Of a stretch of DNA of 5,797 bases, positions 5,529-5,797 are shown piece after piece. The notes under the pieces were generated by a model. That model saw only the letters and a program-made list of their open reading frames with translations, did no database searches and was not told where the DNA came from. The position numbers and the translations under genes are program-made. Each line of letters starts with the position of its first letter. The first letter of the stretch is position 1. This DNA comes from Clostridiaceae bacterium (GTDB lineage: Bacteria; Bacillota; Clostridia; DSM-8532): NCBI GenBank assembly GCA_012727625.1, contig JAAYGP010000204.1, positions 1 through 5,797 on the forward strand. The letters run 5' to 3'.

Positions 5529-5797
5529 ATGGCAACAATACCTTACAAGATTTATCTCAATGAAAAGGATTTACCAAGGAGCTGGTATAATTTAAAATCC
5601 GTAATGAAAGAGCTTCCGCCGCCGCCGCTGCACCCGGTGACTTTAAAACCATGCACCCAGGATGACTTAAAGCCGATTTTCTGCGATAAGCTGATAGAAC
5701 AGGAAATTAACACAACCGACAAATACATTGAAATACCTGAAGGCCTTTTTAACTTCTATAAAATGATAAGACCGTCACCTCTTATAAGGGCCTACAA
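5529..5797 (+). CDS. trpB2: Tryptophan synthase beta chain, type 2 (TrpB2), 3' partial
   Basis: The first 89 codons of a gene running off the right edge. The peptide starts MATIPYKIYLNEKDLPRSWYN and contains LPPPPLHPVT, then LKPIFCDKLIEQE, then YIEIPEGLFNFYKMIRPSPLIRAY. This is the characteristic N-terminal extension of the TrpB2 branch: KIYL..., WYN, a proline-rich stretch, then a RPSPL motif where the PLP-fold begins. Classical TrpB1 lacks this layout. TrpB2 is a PLP enzyme that makes L-tryptophan from indole and serine, often thought to act in indole salvage. The PLP lysine and the active site lie beyond the window. ATG 5529 has an AAAGGGA ribosome binding site 8 nt upstream. Expression should depend on the Trp-specific T-box and on the promoter at 5176-5204. 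The gene reads away from the lyase gene and shares only the intergenic region with it. Confidence 0.92.
   Translation, partial: MATIPYKIYLNEKDLPRSWYNLKSVMKELPPPPLHPVTLKPCTQDDLKPIFCDKLIEQEINTTDKYIEIPEGLFNFYKMIRPSPLIRAY

Overview
The window looks like chromosomal DNA of an anaerobic, polysaccharide-degrading Clostridia-type bacterium (Firmicutes). The evidence is AT-rich intergenic DNA, strong AGGAGG-type ribosome binding sites, a T-box riboswitch, a large secreted enzyme with a Thr/Pro-rich linker of the kind seen in clostridial carbohydrate-active enzymes, and a type-2 tryptophan synthase beta chain. The species cannot be fixed from sequence alone.

Layout. (1) Positions 1-1106, plus strand: the end of a gene cluster made of the last ~50 residues of a membrane permease (ArsP/DUF318-like), a DUF2703 thioredoxin-fold protein with 17 cysteines, and a small TM0996/MTH895-type thioredoxin. 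Both soluble proteins carry extra cysteine clusters. Together they suggest a thiol-based metal or metalloid handling and export unit. The substrate is not shown by the sequence. (2) Positions 1107-1426: a convergent intergenic region holding the minus-strand terminator of the next gene. (3) Positions 1427-4828, minus strand: one secreted protein of 1133 residues, with signal peptide, alpha/alpha-toroid plus beta-sandwich of the heparinase II/III-like polysaccharide lyase type, Thr/Pro linker, a beta-sandwich accessory module and a C-terminal DNRLRE (CBM96-type) module. It is a free extracellular enzyme with no dockerin, SLH or sortase signal, probably acting on an acidic polysaccharide. (4) Positions 4829-5528: a 700-bp divergent regulatory region. 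On the lyase side it has a long inverted repeat and other small repeats. On the other side it has three 7-bp repeats spaced exactly 21 bp apart, a sigma-A promoter, and a complete T-box leader with a UGG (Trp) specifier and a terminator. (5) From 5529 to the window end, plus strand: the first 89 codons of trpB2.

The best-supported regulatory story is tRNA-Trp control of trpB2, where specifier codon and downstream gene agree independently. The most intriguing points are the 21-bp phased repeats next to the -35 box, the U at the T-box discriminator-pairing position (a C would be expected for a G73 tRNA-Trp), and the paired cysteine clusters in the permease-linked redox proteins. I saw no mobile element, CRISPR array, rRNA or tRNA gene.
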